From NCBI GenBank assembly GCA_030615805.1, contig JAUWYN010000004.1, positions 1-29,512 on the forward strand: a stretch of 29,512 nucleotides of DNA. The letters run 5' to 3'. Each line of letters begins with the position of its first letter. Within the stretch, counting starts at the first letter, position 1. The notes under the pieces were generated by a model. The model was not told the DNA's origin, made no database searches, and saw nothing but the letters and a program-made list of their open reading frames with translations. Both the position numbers and the translations under genes were made by a program. The DNA comes from Hadesarchaea archaeon. GTDB lineage: Archaea; Hadarchaeota; Hadarchaeia; Hadarchaeales; Hadarchaeaceae. Shown here piece after piece: positions 1 through 7,861 of this stretch.

Positions 1-312
1 GACATGCGGGGGGATCGAAAACTCGGGCTCAGGACTTTTCCGCTCCGCCACGGCGCGGGTAAGGCAGCTGCGCTAGCGATAGGCTTCATCGGGGCCGCCG
101 TGGTTCTTTCACCCTTGCCGTACATGTTTTTAGGTTTCGGACAGGTCTACCTCACCATCGTAGCACTATCGGTCGTAACGTTTGCCGTTGCGATTGTAAT
201 CGTCTTGAGGAACCAGAAACCAAGGGCAGCGGGACGAGCATCGCTTTTGTGTAAAATCGCAATGGGTTTGGGATTGCTCGCATTCTTAGCAGGCGTGCTA
301 GCCCAACTTTGA
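1..312 (+). CDS. UbiA-family prenyltransferase, C-terminal fragment (cut by window edge)
   Basis: The reading frame is open from base 1, so the gene begins outside the window. The visible 103 residues begin with DMRGDRKLGLRTFPLRHG, which fits the second aspartate-rich motif (DxxGDxxxGxRT) of UbiA-type membrane prenyltransferases. After it come two or three hydrophobic segments (roughly AALAIGFIGAAVVLSPLPYM, VYLTIVALSVVTFAVAIVIV and a last one near the C-terminus), as expected for the terminal membrane helices. In archaea the common member transfers geranylgeranyl to geranylgeranylglyceryl phosphate in membrane lipid synthesis, but other UbiA members occur and the fragment cannot separate them. 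It converges on larC. Confidence 0.75.
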   Translation, partial: DMRGDRKLGLRTFPLRHGAGKAAALAIGFIGAAVVLSPLPYMFLGFGQVYLTIVALSVVTFAVAIVIVLRNQKPRAAGRASLLCKIAMGLGLLAFLAGVLAQL

Positions 313-337
313 TGATCGGCTCGTCCAAAATAATGGG

Positions 338-459
338 ATGTCGAATATTCATCATATGCTGGTGTGAGGTGTCGAACGTTCGTCGCCTGTGTCAAGTCAA
401 ATGTCGAATATTCGTCGCCAGTCCGAACCGCATCAAGATAAAAATGTCGAATATTCATC
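338..459. repeat. Four phased 16-bp direct repeats with palindromic core
   Basis: Copies lie at 338-353, 369-384, 401-416 and 444-459, with consensus RTGTCGAAYRTTCRTC. The first and last are identical (ATGTCGAATATTCATC), the third differs at one base and the second at four. Each has a palindromic core GAAYRTTC, extended to CGAAYRTTCG in copies 2 and 3. Start-to-start distances are 31, 32 and 43 bp, close to 3, 3 and 4 helical turns, so all cores would face the same side of the DNA. They sit in a gap between two convergent genes, where no promoter is expected. No coding explanation is convincing. Confidence 0.8.
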
Positions 460-484
460 CTGGGCACTAATCATGTGGTCGAGA

Positions 485-1687
485 TCATCTGACTTTTCTT
501 CGGGCAATTTCTTCGACGCGACCGATAACTTCGCGCAATCCGATGCCAGTTCGCTCGGCTATCTGCTTAACATCCTCGTACTCCGCGGCAAAACCTACCA
601 GCTTGCCCCGCTCCCGCGCCACCTTCACGCGCGGCTTGAATTTGCACCTGGCTAGCCTCAGATCGACCCGCACGACCTCCCGCTCGAGCGCATAGCGGTG
701 CACCGATGGCAGCACCCGAACCCCGAGCGTCCCGGTCTCCAGCATGAGCACGCGCGCGAGTCGTTCGGCATCCCCGGGTTTGGTGAGAACTTTGATCAAA
801 AATCCGGGCCTTCCTTTTTTCATCAGGATTGGGACAGCGCTCGCATCCAGTGCGCCCTCCGCCAGCAGTTTTTCGATCGTGTAGCCGATGACCTCGCCCG
901 AGACCTTGTCGACGTTCGTTTCGAGCACCGCGATCTCTTGGAGCTTGAGCCCGCGTCCGCTCGCCTCGCCCAAGCACACACGCACCAGGTTCGGCGAGGG
1001 AAGCCTCCGTGCACCCGCGCCGTAGCCAACCGCATCGATGCGCATCGTCGGGTAAGCCTCGACGAACTGATCGGCGAGCGTGGCGAGCAGGGCGGCCCCT
1101 GTGGGCGTGGTGAGCTCGGTCTTGGATGCAACCCCCCGAGTCGGCTTTCCCCTGAGAATTTCGAGGGTAGCGGGGGCGGGCAGGGGAAGCTTGCCATGGG
1201 CGAAAGTAGTAGTTCCCTTCCCAACCGCCACCTCACTTGCCAACACCTTACGCTCGAAGAATCCGAGTTCGTTCGCGGCCGTGCAGCAGCCCACGACATC
1301 CGCGATCGCATCTGCGGCCCCGACCTCGTGCAACACGAGCTGCTCGAGGCGCTTGCCGTGCACGCGAGCTTCAGCGCGGGCGAGAGTCCTGAGCGTTTCG
1401 AACACGGCACCCCCAACCTTCGACGGTATTGGAAGCAGCCTGAGCCGCTTCACGATTTCCGCGTAGGTGCGTCCGCCCTCATCCTCCGTCTCGACCTCGA
1501 TGCGTGTCGCCTTGATTTCGTTCACCCGAACTTGCTTGACTCCAACCTCGATATCGCCGAAAAGTTTACCCGCCCTTAGCATAGCCTTTTTAACTTTCCT
1601 TGGGGGAGCGCCCGCATCGATGAGTGCAGCGGTCAGCATGTCGCCCGAGACGCCCGCGATGCTGCAGTCGATGAACGCTAGCTTCAT
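485..1687 (-). CDS. larC: LarC-type nickel-pincer cofactor biosynthesis protein (DUF111)
   Basis: LarC inserts nickel into the pyridinium bis-thiocarboxylate mononucleotide to finish the nickel-pincer cofactor of lactate racemase-type enzymes. The 400-residue protein has the family N-terminus (MKLAFIDCSIAGVSGDML), HEVGAAD near residues 120-126, HGKLPLPAPAT near 164-174, followed by a TPTGAALL stretch. It is one continuous frame, unlike the split larC1/larC2 of some lactobacilli. I chose the ATG at 1687, which begins the conserved N-terminus and has GGAGTG just upstream, over a GTG four codons earlier. No larB or larE is visible nearby, so the client enzyme is unknown. Its family assignment is firm; its exact role here is inferred. 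Confidence 0.85.
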   Translation of the reverse strand: MKLAFIDCSIAGVSGDMLTAALIDAGAPPRKVKKAMLRAGKLFGDIEVGVKQVRVNEIKATRIEVETEDEGGRTYAEIVKRLRLLPIPSKVGGAVFETLRTLARAEARVHGKRLEQLVLHEVGAADAIADVVGCCTAANELGFFERKVLASEVAVGKGTTTFAHGKLPLPAPATLEILRGKPTRGVASKTELTTPTGAALLATLADQFVEAYPTMRIDAVGYGAGARRLPSPNLVRVCLGEASGRGLKLQEIAVLETNVDKVSGEVIGYTIEKLLAEGALDASAVPILMKKGRPGFLIKVLTKPGDAERLARVLMLETGTLGVRVLPSVHRYALEREVVRVDLRLARCKFKPRVKVARERGKLVGFAAEYEDVKQIAERTGIGLREVIGRVEEIARRKVR

Positions 1688-1766
1688 GTCACTCCACACC
1701 TTGCTGGTACCTCGGCCTTAAATTTATTCACCTTTTTGAGAGCCAGATTTTCGCACGCCGCTCGCA

Positions 1767-1802
1767 AGCTTTAAATAGAAATATTTGTTATATATATAAC
1801 AA
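1767..1802 (+). promoter_or_regulatory. Promoter with 18-bp perfect palindrome for the small protein-cdc48 operon
   Basis: A TATA-like box TTTAAATA lies at 1770-1777. Its predicted transcript start, about 25 bp on, falls near 1800. Exactly there is the perfect palindrome TTGTTATATATATAACAA (1785-1802), ending just before the GTG at 1803 and 9 bases before the ATG at 1812. A protein bound there would block transcription start, so it looks like an operator. The TATATATA inside it is a poor alternative TATA box, because its transcript would begin inside the gene. Confidence 0.6.
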
Positions 1803-1811
1803 GTGAAGAAT

Positions 1812-2078
1812 ATGCGGAAAATCCTGCTGGTTTGGGATGTCAAGACCAGGGGTTCACCAGCGACGCTCTTCTACCGGGCGCTTCGGGGGTACGATTACCC
1901 GACGAAGGCTGGCAGGAGCCACTCGGCTGGGGTCCTCGACGAGATCCCGGATGATGTCTGGGAGTTTATAAATCGGAGCACCCTGTTGGTCGAGGAGGAG
2001 TACTCAAAGATGGTCGAAAAGATTTTCAAGGAGTTCAGCGAACACTTGGTCTGGTACAGGTTTGAGGTCGAGATTTGA
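1812..2078 (+). CDS. Small protein of unknown function upstream of cdc48
   Basis: I do not recognise this 88-residue protein. It begins with a likely beta strand (MRKILLVWDV), then a helix (SPATLFYRALRGY), a basic turn region (DYPTKAGRSHS), a long acidic helical region (roughly residues 45-75) and a final aromatic strand (LVWYRFEVEI). It is soluble, with no signal peptide or membrane segment. A GTG at 1803 would add three residues, and the message is probably leaderless or nearly so. It ends 11 bases before the ATG of cdc48 on the same strand, so the two are probably co-transcribed. A link to Cdc48, as adaptor, substrate or regulator, is possible from position only. The 18-bp palindrome at its start suggests the operon is controlled. 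Confidence 0.7.
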   Translation: MRKILLVWDVKTRGSPATLFYRALRGYDYPTKAGRSHSAGVLDEIPDDVWEFINRSTLLVEEEYSKMVEKIFKEFSEHLVWYRFEVEI

Positions 2079-2089
2079 GAGGCGGTGGG

Positions 2090-4357
2090 ATGGCTGAGAA
2101 GGAGCTGAAGCTCGTAGTCGCGGAAAATCGCCACCAAGCATACGTTAACCGCGGTTTTGCCCTAATAGACGAGGGAGTGATGAAGCGGATTGGCATCAAG
2201 CAGGGCGATATAGTTGAGATAACAGGCTCCCACTCAACCGGCGCGATCGCGGTGAAGGGCTTCCCGGAGGACAAGGGGCTTGAGATAATTCGGATCGACG
2301 GACTCATTCGCCACAACGCTGGCACCTCAATAGGAGAAAAAGCTACCGTGCGGAAGGCTTCGGTGAAGGAAGCTAAAAGTGTCACCATCGCCCCGACCGA
2401 CCCCCGCGTCAGGTTCATGGTGTCTGGGGAGGTAATCAGGCGTAACCTGCTCGGAAGACCCTTAACTAAAGGGGACTTGATTACCCCAACGCCCCCCGAG
2501 GAACCGGTGCGTATGGGTGGTTTCTTTGGGGAGCTCTTTGGTGAGGAATTCTTCGGTAAGATGGCATTACCCTTTGGCTTTGGTGAGATAAAATTTGCTG
2601 TTGTCAATACTTCCCCCACGGGCATCGTGTTCGTGACCGACATGACGAGCGTCGAGGTGCTTCCGCAAGCCGTCGAGGTCAAGGAGCTAAAGGTGCCAGC
2701 CGTAACTTACGAAGATATTGGCGGGCTGAAGGAGGAACTCCAGCGCGTTCGCGAGATGATTGAGCTCCCGCTGAAACACCCGGAGGTCTTTGATCGCCTC
2801 GGGATAGAGCCCCCTAAGGGCGTCTTATTGCATGGTCCACCGGGTACTGGAAAGACCCTAATAGCGAAGGCGGTGGCAAACGAGTCGGGAGCGTACTTCA
2901 TAGATATAGCGGGACCGGAGATAATGTCGAAGTGGTATGGGGAAAGCGAGGCTCGACTCCGGAAGGTCTTTGAGGATGCGGAGAAAAATGCCCCCTCGAT
3001 CGTTTTCATCGATGAGCTCGACGCGATAGCCCCAAAGCGCGAGGAAGTCACGGGTGAGGTCGAGCGGCGAGTGGTGGCGACGCTCTGCACCGCCCTCGAC
3101 GGTTTGAAAGCTCGTGGGAAAGTCATAGTTATAGGCGCGACTAACCGCGTTAATGCCTTAGACCCAGCGATTCGCCGCCCCGGGAGGTTTGACCGCGAGA
3201 TAGAGCTAGGCGTGCCGAATCGTGACGGGCGCAAAGAGATCCTGCAGATTCACACACGGGGGATGCCTCTCGCGAAGGACATCGACCTCAACTACTACGC
3301 GAACATCACGCACGGCTTCGTCGGCGCCGACCTCGAGGCGTTGGCAAAAGAGGCGGCGATGAGCGCTCTGCGGCGGATTCTTCCCGAAATCAAGTTAGAG
3401 GAGAAACTCATCCCACCTGAGGTGCTTGAGAAGCTTCAGGTGACGAAGGAAGACTTCGACAACGCGCTGAGGATGGCCGAACCCTCAGCTATGCGTGAGG
3501 TCTTGATAGAAATCCCGGATGTGCATTGGGAAGATGTTGGTGGGCTGGAGCGCGCGAAGCAAGAACTGGTCGAAGTAGTCGAGTGGCCGATCAAGTATCC
3601 GGACGCCTTTAAGCGCGTTGGAATCGAGCCCCCGCACGGCATCTTACTATACGGCCCACCCGGTACTGGTAAAACTTTGCTGGCGCGAGCAGTAGCGACC
3701 GAGAGCGAGGCGAACTTCATCTCGATCAAGGGTCCCGAGCTGTTATCAAAATGGGTCGGGGAGTCGGAGAAGGGAGTACGCGAGACCTTCCGCAAGGCCA
3801 AGATGGCAGCTCCCGCGATAATCTTCTTCGATGAGATCGACGCGCTCGTGCCCCGGCGAGGTTCCGGGTTCGGGGATGCCCATACTACCGAGCGAGTGAT
3901 AAGTCAGTTGCTCACCGAGCTCGATGGGTTGGAGAAACTTGAAAATGTTGTCGTGATCGGTGCGACGAATCGTCCCGATCTAGTAGACCCGGCGCTGCTC
4001 CGCCCCGGGCGCTTCGACAGGCTTGTGCTGGTTCCAGACCCCGACGAGAAAGCCCGTTTAGAAATACTCAAAATCCACACAAAGGGCATGCCGCTTGGGA
4101 AGGATGTTGATCTCAAATTGTTAGCAAAAGAGACCGGGGGCTACGCGGGATCGGACATCGCCGCCCTCTGCCGCGAGGCCGCGATGCTCGTGCTGCGAAA
4201 GGACATAAAGGGCAAGGAAGTTCGGATGCAACACTTCCGCGAGGCGATAGAGGGCGTCAAACCCTCCCTGACACCAGAGATGGTCAAGGCGTATGAAACT
4301 TTCACGGAGAGAAAAAGCAAGCGCGTGGCAGAAGAAGCGACAGGGATGCACTACTAA
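2090..4357 (+). CDS. cdc48: Cdc48/VCP/VAT-type AAA+ ATPase
   Basis: This is an archaeal homologue of Cdc48/p97/VAT, a hexameric double-ring unfoldase that extracts proteins and can feed the proteasome. The 755-residue length is usual. An N-domain (about 1-200) precedes two AAA modules: D1 with Walker A GPPGTGKT at about 249-256 and Walker B IVFIDELDA near 304, and D2 with Walker A GPPGTGKT at about 522-529 and Walker B IIFFDEIDA near 577. Each module has the ATNR and RPGRFDR segments with arginine fingers. The ATG at 2090 was preferred to a TTG at 2075, since GAGG and GGTGG lie just upstream and the N-domain starts there. It follows the small gene by 11 bases. A T-run just after the stop may end transcription. 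Confidence 0.97.
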   Translation: MAEKELKLVVAENRHQAYVNRGFALIDEGVMKRIGIKQGDIVEITGSHSTGAIAVKGFPEDKGLEIIRIDGLIRHNAGTSIGEKATVRKASVKEAKSVTIAPTDPRVRFMVSGEVIRRNLLGRPLTKGDLITPTPPEEPVRMGGFFGELFGEEFFGKMALPFGFGEIKFAVVNTSPTGIVFVTDMTSVEVLPQAVEVKELKVPAVTYEDIGGLKEELQRVREMIELPLKHPEVFDRLGIEPPKGVLLHGPPGTGKTLIAKAVANESGAYFIDIAGPEIMSKWYGESEARLRKVFEDAEKNAPSIVFIDELDAIAPKREEVTGEVERRVVATLCTALDGLKARGKVIVIGATNRVNALDPAIRRPGRFDREIELGVPNRDGRKEILQIHTRGMPLAKDIDLNYYANITHGFVGADLEALAKEAAMSALRRILPEIKLEEKLIPPEVLEKLQVTKEDFDNALRMAEPSAMREVLIEIPDVHWEDVGGLERAKQELVEVVEWPIKYPDAFKRVGIEPPHGILLYGPPGTGKTLLARAVATESEANFISIKGPELLSKWVGESEKGVRETFRKAKMAAPAIIFFDEIDALVPRRGSGFGDAHTTERVISQLLTELDGLEKLENVVVIGATNRPDLVDPALLRPGRFDRLVLVPDPDEKARLEILKIHTKGMPLGKDVDLKLLAKETGGYAGSDIAALCREAAMLVLRKDIKGKEVRMQHFREAIEGVKPSLTPEMVKAYETFTERKSKRVAEEATGMHY

Positions 4358-4399
4358 GCTTTTTAAGGACTAGCTCCAAATTAGGGCGGAGGATAGAGC

Positions 4400-4702
4400 T
4401 TGGCGCAGATTATGGTTAGCAAGCTCCGGGCGATAGGCGTCATCTCAGACAGGGGTATGCAGGTGGGGAGGCTCCACGACATCCTGTTTGACGAGAAGGA
4501 TGGAAAAATCCAATCGCTTGTGGTCAGACCCATCTCGAAGGAGGCACTGGGGAACGTCCCCCGAGACTCGAGCGGGAACGCCCTGATTCCCTTTAGCGCC
4601 GTTATGTCTATACGCGATTTCATCGTCGTCAACGAGCGCGTTTTAGCTATTCAGCAGCTTAAGGTGCGGCCGGGAGCCGAAGCCGGGACAACCCCGGAGT
4701 AA
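4400..4702 (+). CDS. PRC-barrel domain protein
   Basis: This 100-residue protein matches the archaeal single PRC-barrel family: VSKLRAIGVISDRGMQVGRL, then DILFDEKDGKIQSLVVRP, IPFSAVMSIRDFIVV and the terminal strand. PRC-barrels are small beta-rich domains found in photosynthetic reaction-centre H subunits and RimM. Archaeal stand-alone copies have been tied to cell division with SepF/CdpB-type proteins in some lineages, and sepF lies about 6.6 kb away here, but that role is inference. The TTG start at 4400 is favoured because GGAGG at 4388-4392 is seven bases upstream; the next ATG (4412) is too far from it. It converges on the next gene with adjacent stop codons. Confidence 0.85.
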   Translation: MAQIMVSKLRAIGVISDRGMQVGRLHDILFDEKDGKIQSLVVRPISKEALGNVPRDSSGNALIPFSAVMSIRDFIVVNERVLAIQQLKVRPGAEAGTTPE

Positions 4703-5389
4703 CTACCACCCGAAGAACAACCGCGTCGCGAGTTCGCTGGGCAATCCTGCGGTTTCTATTTTTTCGGCCGTGATTTTCACGTCGTAGTAGACCCTATGGA
4801 AGTTTGCCTTTACTTCCTCACCCAAATTTAGAATCGCGTAGCTAGCTCGGGGATCGCGATCGCGCGGCTGCCCCACACCGCCGGGATTGATTACGAGCTT
4901 ACCAAAAATCATGCGCTCCATCGGCACGTGGGTGTGCCCGAGCATGACGATGTCCGCATCCAGGTCGCGGACGAGCTCAGCGAGCACGCGATTCGGGATA
5001 TCTGAAAAGATGTATTCGTTGAGTGGGTCGCGGGGGCCCCCATGCACCACGTAGAGCCTTTGCTTTCCGTAGGTCAGTTCAAGATGGGTTGGGAGGTTCG
5101 ACAAGTACTCAAGGTTTTCCTTATGTAGATGCTCAGCAGTCCAGAGCGCCGCTTGGGCGGCGAGCGGGTTGAAGCTCCGCACATCTCGCGTCACGGCCGC
5201 GTAATCGTGATTTCCCATCACCGTTTGCATTCGCTTTGCCCTAACCAACTTCACAACCTCGTTTGGTTCGGCAGCATAACCAACCAAGTCGCCAACGCAG
5301 ATGAGCTGGTCGACGCGTGGAATGTCTTTGAGCACGGCCTCGAGCGCCGCGAGGTTCGAGTGGGGGTCTGCTATCAAGCCAATTTTCAT
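4703..5389 (-). CDS. Metallophosphoesterase, YfcE/MJ0936-like
   Basis: This 228-residue protein is a calcineurin-like phosphoesterase with all usual metal-binding blocks: DPH (residues 8-10), GDLVG (33-37), GNHD (59-62), then VVHGGP and GHTHVP, and NPGGVGQPRD near the end. Related archaeal enzymes hydrolyse phosphodiesters, including cyclic or modified nucleotides, using two metal ions. The true substrate cannot be told from sequence. The start is the ATG at 5389, with GGTGG five bases upstream; the frame extends ten codons further upstream but the conserved strand MKIGLIAD starts here. A TATA-like TTTAAA around 5422-5428 would give a short leader. It diverges from minD. Confidence 0.88.
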   Translation of the reverse strand: MKIGLIADPHSNLAALEAVLKDIPRVDQLICVGDLVGYAAEPNEVVKLVRAKRMQTVMGNHDYAAVTRDVRSFNPLAAQAALWTAEHLHKENLEYLSNLPTHLELTYGKQRLYVVHGGPRDPLNEYIFSDIPNRVLAELVRDLDADIVMLGHTHVPMERMIFGKLVINPGGVGQPRDRDPRASYAILNLGEEVKANFHRVYYDVKITAEKIETAGLPSELATRLFFGW

Positions 5390-5483
5390 CGTTACCACCA
5401 AGAGAATAGAGGTCAAACTTGTTTAAATCCCGCCGACCGCACCACACAAATTTAAGACGGTGAAACTGAGTTATTTTAGTCAT

Positions 5484-6203
5484 ATGGCCCGAATTATAAC
5501 CTTCGCGTCGAGCAAGGGGGGCACGGGCAAGACCTCCGTGGTCGCCAACCTAGGGGTGGCGATGGCCCAGCTGGGGCAGAAGGTCGTGCTCCTAGATGCG
5601 GACATAACGATGGCCAACCTAGGCCTCATGCTCGGCCTCGAGGGGCAGAAGACGACCCTGCACGAGGTGCTCGCGGGGGAGGCTAAGCTCTCGAAAGCGA
5701 TCTACGATGGTCCCCAAGGCGTGAGGGTCGTACCATCTGGGATATCGCTGAACGGCATCCAGCGAGCAAGGCTCGAGCGCCTCAGAAAGGTGGTCGCGGG
5801 GTTGGCGAGGAAATCCAAATTCCTGCTGATCGATGCCCCCTCGGGTCTGGAGCAGGACGCGATCGTAGCGCTTACGATGGCGCAGGAGGTAATCCTCGTA
5901 GTCACGCCCGATATAACCTCCCTATCCAACGCGCTCAAGACGAAGGTGGTCGCGGAGCGGTTGGGCGTGAAATTGACGGGGGTGATAGTTAATCGAGCCA
6001 CAGGTAGGCGTGTTGACATCCCGGACGACGAGATCGCTTCGACGCTCGAGCTCCCGGTGCTCGCGATCATCCCCGAGGACTCGGATGTGAGGCGCTCCGC
6101 GGCATTTGGGGTGCCGGTGGTCACCTATCGCTCTCGTTCGCCAGCCACGCGAGAGTTCAAGAAGCTGGCGACGGCGCTCGTGAAGGCTAAGCCCGCAAGC
6201 TGA
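5484..6203 (+). CDS. minD: MinD/ParA-type ATPase
   Basis: This 239-residue P-loop ATPase has the deviant Walker A motif KGGTGKT at residues 11-17, with the signature lysine at position 11, followed by LLDADITMANLG (switch) and LLIDAPSGLE (Walker B). MinD-type proteins bind membranes or partner proteins in an ATP-dependent way and position cellular structures. Archaea often have several, of varied role, and no minE is present. The ATG at 5484 is preferred to an upstream GTG (5460): an AT-rich TATA-like AAATTTAAG near 5448-5456 would place the transcript start close to the ATG, giving a leaderless message. Its end overlaps the converging phosphatase gene by 17 bases. Confidence 0.9.
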   Translation: MARIITFASSKGGTGKTSVVANLGVAMAQLGQKVVLLDADITMANLGLMLGLEGQKTTLHEVLAGEAKLSKAIYDGPQGVRVVPSGISLNGIQRARLERLRKVVAGLARKSKFLLIDAPSGLEQDAIVALTMAQEVILVVTPDITSLSNALKTKVVAERLGVKLTGVIVNRATGRRVDIPDDEIASTLELPVLAIIPEDSDVRRSAAFGVPVVTYRSRSPATREFKKLATALVKAKPAS

Positions 6204-6876
6204 GAATTTTCTCAACGGCTTCCGCGACGCCCTTCCCGTGGGGCTCCTTGGTCACATAGGTACACACACGCTTCACCGCTTCGTCTGAGTTTGCCACCGC
6301 GAAGCTCAGCCCCGCGACCTCCAACATTTCGATGTCGTTCGGCCCATCCCCCACGGCCGCTATTTCGACCAACGAAACCTTTAGGAGCGAGGCGACCTTC
6401 CGGAGCGCGTTCCCCTTGTTCACGCTCGGGCTTCGGAAGTGGATCGCGAAGCCTGAGTCGACGGCAACTAGGTCGAGCCCCTCGCGCCTGAAGAGTTCCT
6501 CGGCTGCCCCTGCTTCGATTGTGCGCTTCAGGGTCAGGCCCGTGAGGCGTGCCGCAGAACTCCGGGTCTGTTCTAGGGGGCCGAATTCCCGCTCCAACGC
6601 GGCCAGCCCACGGTCAGCTTCGACACGGTCGCTGAGCATATACTCCCGCTCGCTGGTCAGGTCGAACACTATTCCTCCATCCTCAGCTATTAGCGGCCCT
6701 GAGGTCCCGAGGAGGGTCGCGGCGGTCTCCGCAAATGCGAGTACGTTTCCCGTCGCGAGCACCACAGGCAGACCCGAATCCTCGGCCTTTCGAAGGGCAC
6801 TCACACCAGCGATGTCAAGTTTTCGATTTCTAAACGTCAGCGTACCGTCGATGTCAACGGCAATAAATCTGATCAA
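6187..6876 (-). CDS. pgp: Phosphoglycolate phosphatase, archaeal HAD family
   Basis: The enzyme dephosphorylates 2-phosphoglycolate. The 229-residue protein shows the HAD motifs in order: DIDGTLT with nucleophile Asp8 and Asp10, the threonine motif in VVLATGN (residues 38-44), Lys154 and GDGPND (176-181). The C2-type cap lies between. Length and motifs fit archaeal phosphoglycolate phosphatases of the Thermoplasma TA0175 type. The start is TTG at 6876, with GGTGA four bases upstream. It begins 12 bases after the radA stop, so it is the last gene of an RPA-radA-pgp operon. Since 2-phosphoglycolate is released when damaged DNA ends are trimmed, the placement may be functional; that is inference. 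Confidence 0.88.
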   Translation of the reverse strand: MIRFIAVDIDGTLTFRNRKLDIAGVSALRKAEDSGLPVVLATGNVLAFAETAATLLGTSGPLIAEDGGIVFDLTSEREYMLSDRVEADRGLAALEREFGPLEQTRSSAARLTGLTLKRTIEAGAAEELFRREGLDLVAVDSGFAIHFRSPSVNKGNALRKVASLLKVSLVEIAAVGDGPNDIEMLEVAGLSFAVANSDEAVKRVCTYVTKEPHGKGVAEAVEKILSLRA

Positions 6877-6888
6877 ACTTTCACCGAC

Positions 6889-7839
6889 TCAGTCCCTTAT
6901 CCCTTGCCCGGTGATCGCGAAGACCGCCTCGGCCTCGGGCAGGTTGGGGCTGTCGAAGATCCGCGCGATTCGCTTTCCGCCCTTGGACTTTCGAAAGTAA
7001 ACGCGGGTCGTGGCGGAGTGAGCGAGCACGTGTCCCCCGATCGGTCGGGTGGGGTCTCCGAAAAAGATGTCGGGCCTCGCCATCACCTGGTTCGTCACGA
7101 AGATAGCTAGGTCGTGGAGGTCGGCTATTCGATGGAGCGTCAGGAGGTGGCGGTTCAACTTCTGCTGGCGGGTGGCTAGGGCTCCCCGGCCAACGTACTC
7201 GGCCCGAAAGTGCGAGGTGAGGGAATCGATTACCATGAGGAGTACATTTTCCTCCTCGATCTTCTCCTCGGCCTTCTCAGCTATCAGGATCTGCTGGTCG
7301 GTGTTGTAAGACCTTATGTAAAGAACGTTCTGGAGGATCTTCATTGGGTCGAGGTTGAGACCCACCGCCATGTCCCGGATTCGTTCGGGCCTGAATGTAT
7401 TTTCGGTGTCGATGTAAATCGCCTTCGCCCCCAGCCCCCCCTGCTCCCGGGGCAGCTGGACGTTTACGCAGAGCTGGTGGGCCAATTGAGTCTTTCCTGA
7501 TCCAAATTCACCGAAAACCTCGGTCACGGCTTGGGTTTCGACCCCGCCGCCGAGCAGGGTATCGAGCTGCTCACTACTCGTGGTTATCAATCCAATTTTT
7601 TCTCGACGCTCGAGAACCTTGTCGGCAGTAACGAAGATGCCGAACTCCGCGATCTCCCTAGCGGCGGCGATTATTTTTTTTACTTGGCCCTCGCCTATCT
7701 CGGCAGCTTCATGCAACTCGGCTACCGAGGCCACGGCGATCGATTCGATCGTCCGATATCCAGCTTCGCGGAGCTTCTCAGCAGTTGCCTCGCCAACTCC
7801 AGGCAAACTTTCAATCGAGCGCTTTACTTCCTCGGCCAA
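6889..7839 (-). CDS. radA: RadA recombinase
   Basis: RadA is the archaeal RecA/Rad51 strand-exchange protein. The 316 residues carry an N-terminal helix-hairpin-helix region (ESLPGVGEATAEKLREAGY, about 10-28), the polymerisation motif FVTA (69-72), Walker A GEFGSGKT (110-117), Walker B LLMVIDS (200-206), FRAEYVGRG (211-219) and the DNA-binding loop region up to the conserved GGHVLAHSATTRVY. No intein is present. The start is TTG at 7839; a G-rich stretch lies seven bases upstream. It follows the RPA gene by 22 bases on the same strand and precedes pgp by 12, so the three are likely one operon for recombination and repair. Confidence 0.97.
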   Translation of the reverse strand: MAEEVKRSIESLPGVGEATAEKLREAGYRTIESIAVASVAELHEAAEIGEGQVKKIIAAAREIAEFGIFVTADKVLERREKIGLITTSSEQLDTLLGGGVETQAVTEVFGEFGSGKTQLAHQLCVNVQLPREQGGLGAKAIYIDTENTFRPERIRDMAVGLNLDPMKILQNVLYIRSYNTDQQILIAEKAEEKIEEENVLLMVIDSLTSHFRAEYVGRGALATRQQKLNRHLLTLHRIADLHDLAIFVTNQVMARPDIFFGDPTRPIGGHVLAHSATTRVYFRKSKGGKRIARIFDSPNLPEAEAVFAITGQGIRD

Positions 7840-7861
7840 AAACTAACCCCCGTTATATCTT

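Noticed and set aside
338..459. CRISPR array
   Set aside because: The repeats are only 16 bp, spacing is uneven (31, 32, 43 bp), there are four copies and no cas genes are near.
698..1579. Long plus-strand frame of 293 codons
   Set aside because: It is antisense to larC, which has clear family motifs; the GC-rich third positions of larC create the shadow.
1791..1798. TATATATA as the TATA box of the small gene-cdc48 operon
   Set aside because: A transcript starting 25 bases on would begin inside the gene; the upstream TTTAAATA fits better.
4320..4357. Proteasome-binding HbYX tail on Cdc48
   Set aside because: The protein ends in GMHY, so the tyrosine is last rather than next to last; the motif is not met.
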